Origin: Euryarchaeota archaeon UBA173
Lineage (GTDB): Archaea; Thermoplasmatota; Poseidoniia; Poseidoniales; Thalassarchaeaceae
DNA: 15,996 nt
Direction: 5' to 3'
Assembly: GCA_002498925.1 (NCBI GenBank)
Contig: DAJH01000045.1
Span: forward strand, 7,519-23,514
The notes under the pieces are model-generated. The model saw only the letters and a list, made by a program, of their open reading frames with translations. It did not search any database and was not told the origin of the DNA. Of this stretch, positions 12,595 through 15,996 are shown one piece after another (position 1 is the stretch's first letter; each line of letters opens with the position of its first letter). The position numbers and the translations under genes are program-made.

Positions 12595-15282
12595 TCACGC
12601 CTTTGCAAGACTCCTCAATACGGTCTGCAAAATTCCGCCATTTCGATAATATTCGACATCGACTGGGGTATCCAATCTGACAGTGGCGTCGAATTCCACC
12701 CTTTTCCCGTCCCCCTTAGTGGCTACTACACGGATACTGGATAGTGGCTCTAGGTCCCCTCTTGCGGGTATGTCGAAGGATTCAGTTCCATCCAGACCGA
12801 GGCTGTCGGCGTCTTCACCCTCTGTGAATGTGAGAGGTAGAACTCCCATGCCTACCAAGTTGGATCTGTGGATTCTCTCGAACGAGGTTGCGATTACCGC
12901 CTTGACACCCAGAAGGAGAGTGCCCTTGGCAGCCCAATCTCTACTGCTTCCCGTACCATACTGGGAGCCTGCCAAGACAATCAGTTGAGTCCCTTCTTCG
13001 ACGTACCTTCTACTCGCTTCGAACACAGATGTCACTTCACCACTAGGGAGGTGTGTCGTAAATCCGCCCTCGGTACCAGGGGCGAGTTGATTCCTGATGC
13101 GGACGTTTGCGAAAGTCCCTCTCATCATCACTTCGTGGTTTCCCCTTCTGCTGCCGAACGAGTTGAAGTCCCGTGGGGAGACGCCCTTTCCTACCAGATA
13201 CTTCCCGGCCGGCCCATGGTGAGGGAAGGCTCCAGCCGGACTGATGTGATCAGTGGTAACTGAGTCACCCAGTTTGAGGAGTACCCGTGCCGAGGAAATA
13301 GGCTCTATCTCACTGGGTTCGGGGGTAATTCCCTCAAGGAAGCTGGGGAGTCTGACGTAAGTCGAATCCTCGTCCCATTGGTAAAGGTCGGAATCATCAC
13401 TGGGAATTGAGTCCCATCTGGGCTCTTCGAGAACATCTGAGTACCTTTCCCTGAACATCTCGGGAGTGATACACGAATCCACTGTTTTCCTGATTTCATC
13501 ATCGCTTGGCCAGATATCAGACAGGAATACTGGCTTTCCGGACTGGTCCATCCCGATTGGGTCGACGGAGAAGTCGATATCCAAAGTTCCTGCGAGTGCG
13601 TATGCCACTACGAGGGGCGGGCTTGCTAGATAGTTGGCCAGTACCTTTTGGTGAATCCTTCCCTCGAAGTTCCTGTTGCCAGAGAGGACGCTCCCAACTA
13701 CCAGGTTTCCATCATCTATTGCCTGTTCTATTTCGTCATCCAGGGGTCCCGAGTTACCAATGCAGGTTGTACATCCATACCCTACAACGCTGAAACCCAA
13801 ATCTGACAAGTCGGTAGTCAGGCCGCTAGCGTCCAAATATTCGGTGACTACTCTGCTTCCAGGGGCCAGGCTGGGTTTGACCCATGGCTTGATTGTCATG
13901 CCTCTGGATCTTGCCTTCTTAGCCATTAGTCCGGCCGAAACCATGACGCTTGGATTGCTGGTGTTTGTGCAACTGGTGATAGCTGCGATTACGACATCGC
14001 CGTGAGATAGTCTGCATCCCTTGCCGGAAATTTCTGATTCGTCGGCATTCCTTGATGGGTCGATACCGTGACCCTGGTGGCCCACGGGGGCGTTCAGACT
14101 CCCCCTCCAGTGTGACTTCATATCAGAAAGACTGACTCGATCCTGTGGCCTTTTCGGGCCGGCCATGGAAGGGACAACTGTGCTGAGGTCAAGAGATAGG
14201 TTGGAGGTAAATGATGGAGTGGGTGAAGATTCAGTGTGGAACATTCCCTGAGCAGAGAGGTACCTCCTCACATTTTCTACGTGCGATTCTTCCCTTCCTG
14301 AGAGTTTCATGTAGTCCAGAGTGACTTGATCCACGGGGAAGAAGCCGCATGTTGCACCATATTCAGGGGCCATGTTCGCTATCGTCGCTCTGTCGGGCAG
14401 GCTGAGACTGGAAAGCCCCGGGCCATGAAACTCAACGAATCGCCCGACACAGCCGTGCTCCCTTAGCATCTGCACGATTCTGAGTGTCAGATCAGTAGCT
14501 GTAACTCCAGGAGAGGCCTCGCCCTTCAACTCGAATCCTACCACCTCAGGAAGAAGCATGTATATCGGTTGGCCGAGCATCACTGCCTCGGCCTCTATTC
14601 CGCCAACGCCCCATCCCAGAACCCCTAGCCCGTTGATCATAGTAGTATGGGAGTCGGTGCCAACGAGGGTGTCTGGCATCCAAATCCCGCTCTCTTCCCT
14701 AGCTACGGAGGCTATCCACTCGAGATTGATCTGGTGAACTATCCCGCGACCAGGCGGTACTGCTCTGAAGCTATCGAGGCTCTGCTGGCCCCACTTCAAA
14801 AACTTGTAGCGCTCCATGTTCCTCTCATACTCCATCTCGAGATTCTTCTCACGGGCATTCGGGAAGAGCCCCGAGTAGTCCACTTGTACAGAGTGGTCCA
14901 CCACTAAGTCTACTGGCACCTGGGGGTTGACTGCCTTCGGATCCCCACCGAGCCCAACCATTGCATCCCTGAGGGCAGCAATATCGACTACCGCCGGAAC
15001 TCCAGTGAAGTCCTGAAGGATAACCCTGCTTGGACTGAACGGAATCTCGGCGGGCTCCATCTCGGGAGACCAAGATGCTATTCTCCTAACATCTTCCTCG
15101 GTCACCAAGAAGCCGTCACACTTCCTCAGTGCGGCCTCCAGAAGGCACCTAATCGTGAAGGGGAGTGAGACGAGTTCGCAGATGCCTTGTTCCTCCAACG
15201 CACCTAGGTCGAAGAAGCTCCCCAATGAGCCATCGCTAGTCTCGAAAGACGAGCGAGCTTTGAATGGGTCATTCGAGGACAT
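12595..15282 (-). CDS. acnA: Aconitate hydratase (AcnA/IRP1-type aconitase)
   Basis: The enzyme isomerises citrate to isocitrate through cis-aconitate in the TCA cycle, using a [4Fe-4S] cluster in the cytoplasm. The 895-residue length is typical of the AcnA/IRP1 family. Cluster ligands are C438 (S-C-T-N-T-S-N-P), C504 and C507 (G-Y-G-C-T-T-C-I-G-N-S-G-P-L), nearly the same numbering as in IRP1. Other family landmarks are D91-F-T-G-V-P-A, D129-H130-S131, G208-T-D-S-H-T-T, G224-W-G-V-G-G-I-E-A, and in the C-terminal swivel domain D-S-V-T-T-D-H-I-S-P-A-G, F-N-S-F-G-S-R-R-G-N-H-E-V-M-M-R-G-T-F-A-N and Y-G-T-G-S-S-R-D-W-A-A-K-G. The ATG at 15282 gives the normal N-terminus. The gene lies 68 bases downstream of the cyclophilin gene, and the winged-helix-like gene follows 43 bases after its stop. 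No truncation is seen. Confidence 0.96.
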   Translation of the reverse strand: MSSNDPFKARSSFETSDGSLGSFFDLGALEEQGICELVSLPFTIRCLLEAALRKCDGFLVTEEDVRRIASWSPEMEPAEIPFSPSRVILQDFTGVPAVVDIAALRDAMVGLGGDPKAVNPQVPVDLVVDHSVQVDYSGLFPNAREKNLEMEYERNMERYKFLKWGQQSLDSFRAVPPGRGIVHQINLEWIASVAREESGIWMPDTLVGTDSHTTMINGLGVLGWGVGGIEAEAVMLGQPIYMLLPEVVGFELKGEASPGVTATDLTLRIVQMLREHGCVGRFVEFHGPGLSSLSLPDRATIANMAPEYGATCGFFPVDQVTLDYMKLSGREESHVENVRRYLSAQGMFHTESSPTPSFTSNLSLDLSTVVPSMAGPKRPQDRVSLSDMKSHWRGSLNAPVGHQGHGIDPSRNADESEISGKGCRLSHGDVVIAAITSCTNTSNPSVMVSAGLMAKKARSRGMTIKPWVKPSLAPGSRVVTEYLDASGLTTDLSDLGFSVVGYGCTTCIGNSGPLDDEIEQAIDDGNLVVGSVLSGNRNFEGRIHQKVLANYLASPPLVVAYALAGTLDIDFSVDPIGMDQSGKPVFLSDIWPSDDEIRKTVDSCITPEMFRERYSDVLEEPRWDSIPSDDSDLYQWDEDSTYVRLPSFLEGITPEPSEIEPISSARVLLKLGDSVTTDHISPAGAFPHHGPAGKYLVGKGVSPRDFNSFGSRRGNHEVMMRGTFANVRIRNQLAPGTEGGFTTHLPSGEVTSVFEASRRYVEEGTQLIVLAGSQYGTGSSRDWAAKGTLLLGVKAVIATSFERIHRSNLVGMGVLPLTFTEGEDADSLGLDGTESFDIPARGDLEPLSSIRVVATKGDGKRVEFDATVRLDTPVDVEYYRNGGILQTVLRSLAKA

Positions 15283-15350
15283 GCGGCCACCGTCGCCCTA
15301 ACCGGCGGAGGCGTAGCCAATCAACTTGACTCAGCGAACAAGGGACATAA

Positions 15351-15992
15351 TCAGTCGTTTACTGTTACGTGAACCAGCCTTACGTCCTCAACTGGCTTAT
15401 CGTTGCCATCTGTGGGAACTTCCGTGATTGCGTCTACATGATTCTGTCCACTCAACACCTGACCGAACACCGTATGGACACCATCTAGGTGGCTAGGTGT
15501 ACTACCTGTTGGGACGATGTAGAACTGGCTGCCGCCAGTGTTGGCTGCAGATGTCTTGGCCATTGCTAGCATGCCGGGGGAATGGAGAAGGCCGTTGTCG
15601 GCCTCATCGGGTATGGTCCACTCGCTCTGATCACAGGAGCTCTGGCTAGTTGCGCTTTCGCCGTTGCAGTACCCGTACCAGTTAGCGGCGTATCCGCCCA
15701 TTCCATCCTGACGGTCCACGTCTCCGCCCTGAATCATGAAGTCATCTATGACCCTGTGAAAAATCGTGAAGTCGTACCGGAAGTTCTGTGCGTGGGCAAT
15801 GAAGTTCTCAACATGAACTGGTGCCAAGTCCTGGAATAGCTCAATCTCAATTGTTCCCTCTACCCTATCTCCTGAGTCATCGACGTACGAGACCTCCAGA
15901 GACACGACCGGGTTCTCGGGGTCCTCCTGGATAGCGTCGGAAATCAGCTTGATGGAAGTGAGCAGTAGCATCCCCGCTATGACCATGGCCAC
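15351..15992 (-). CDS. Membrane-anchored cyclophilin-type peptidyl-prolyl isomerase (possibly 5' partial)
   Basis: The product catalyses cis-trans isomerisation of peptidyl-proline bonds and probably helps fold exported proteins. A hydrophobic N-terminal segment (about 3-19) would anchor or export it, followed by an acidic linker and a cyclophilin domain from about 32 to 213. Active-site residues, with human CypA equivalents, are R80 (Arg55) in F-H-R-V-I, F85-M86-I-Q88 (Phe60, Met61, Gln63), Q156 (Gln111) in G-G-S-Q-F-Y-I and H173 (His126). L169 stands in the place of Trp121, as in many prokaryotic forms. An insertion around 107-125 carries C109 and C120, probably a disulfide, which supports an extracytoplasmic location. 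A GTG (15992) and an in-frame ATG (15986) are possible starts, but the frame stays open to the window edge, so the true start may lie outside. Confidence 0.88.
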   Translation of the reverse strand: MAMVIAGMLLLTSIKLISDAIQEDPENPVVSLEVSYVDDSGDRVEGTIEIELFQDLAPVHVENFIAHAQNFRYDFTIFHRVIDDFMIQGGDVDRQDGMGGYAANWYGYCNGESATSQSSCDQSEWTIPDEADNGLLHSPGMLAMAKTSAANTGGSQFYIVPTGSTPSHLDGVHTVFGQVLSGQNHVDAITEVPTDGNDKPVEDVRLVHVTVND

Positions 15993-15996
15993 CAGT

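Noticed and set aside
12595..15282. A functional link between the aconitase (IRP1 family) and the transferrin-like gene through iron regulation
   Set aside because: RNA-binding iron regulation by IRP1 acts through iron-responsive elements in animals. The genes are about 11 kb apart on opposite strands, and I did not notice an IRE-like hairpin near 715. AcnA here is adequately explained as a TCA enzyme.
1..15996. tRNA, rRNA, CRISPR arrays, insertion sequences or attachment sites
   Set aside because: The intergenic spaces are all under 90 bases. I saw no cloverleaf pattern, regularly spaced repeats, transposase or integrase motifs, or terminal inverted repeats.

Overview
The window reads as a compact archaeal chromosome segment, most likely from a marine planktonic euryarchaeon of the Marine Group II / Candidatus Poseidoniales type. 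The reasons are an archaeal-type S-adenosylhomocysteine hydrolase, TATA-like boxes about 28 bp before start codons (few-nucleotide or leaderless mRNAs), a giant secreted FG-GAP surface protein with one C-terminal membrane anchor, and aerobic metabolism (AcnA-type aconitase). The lineage is inferred from overall style; no rRNA or tRNA is present to confirm it. No mobile element, CRISPR array, tRNA or rRNA is visible, and no gene-free stretch exceeds 90 bases.

Left part, + strand (1-4069). An Arg/Gly-rich C-terminal tail of an upstream gene enters the window (2-70). It is followed by a short glycerophosphodiester phosphodiesterase-like protein (85-660). Next comes a probable two-gene operon: a membrane-anchored, single-lobe transferrin-like protein (715-1779) and, 16 bases later, a lipoprotein of the PQQ-dependent glucose/sorbosone dehydrogenase fold (1796-3028). 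A TPR protein with two membrane helices (3092-4069) ends this block.

Right part, - strand (4080-15992), convergent with the left part. In transcription order it holds a membrane-anchored cyclophilin (15992-15351), aconitase (15282-12595), a small protein with a winged-helix-like C-terminus (12551-11913), the 2147-residue surface protein (11825-5382) and S-adenosylhomocysteine hydrolase (5375-4080), the last starting 6 bases after the giant gene's stop. The giant gene appears to have its own promoter, with a perfect 17-base dyad upstream.

The most interesting item is the transferrin-like protein. Its residues align with all four iron ligands (Asp, Tyr, Tyr, His), the carbonate-binding Thr, two disulfides and one dilysine-trigger Lys of the vertebrate transferrin N-lobe, as recalled from memory, and it also carries a calcium-binding-type acidic loop. 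Together with the co-transcribed dehydrogenase-like lipoprotein it could form a cell-surface iron-binding or iron-reducing module in an archaeon. That function is inferred, not shown.
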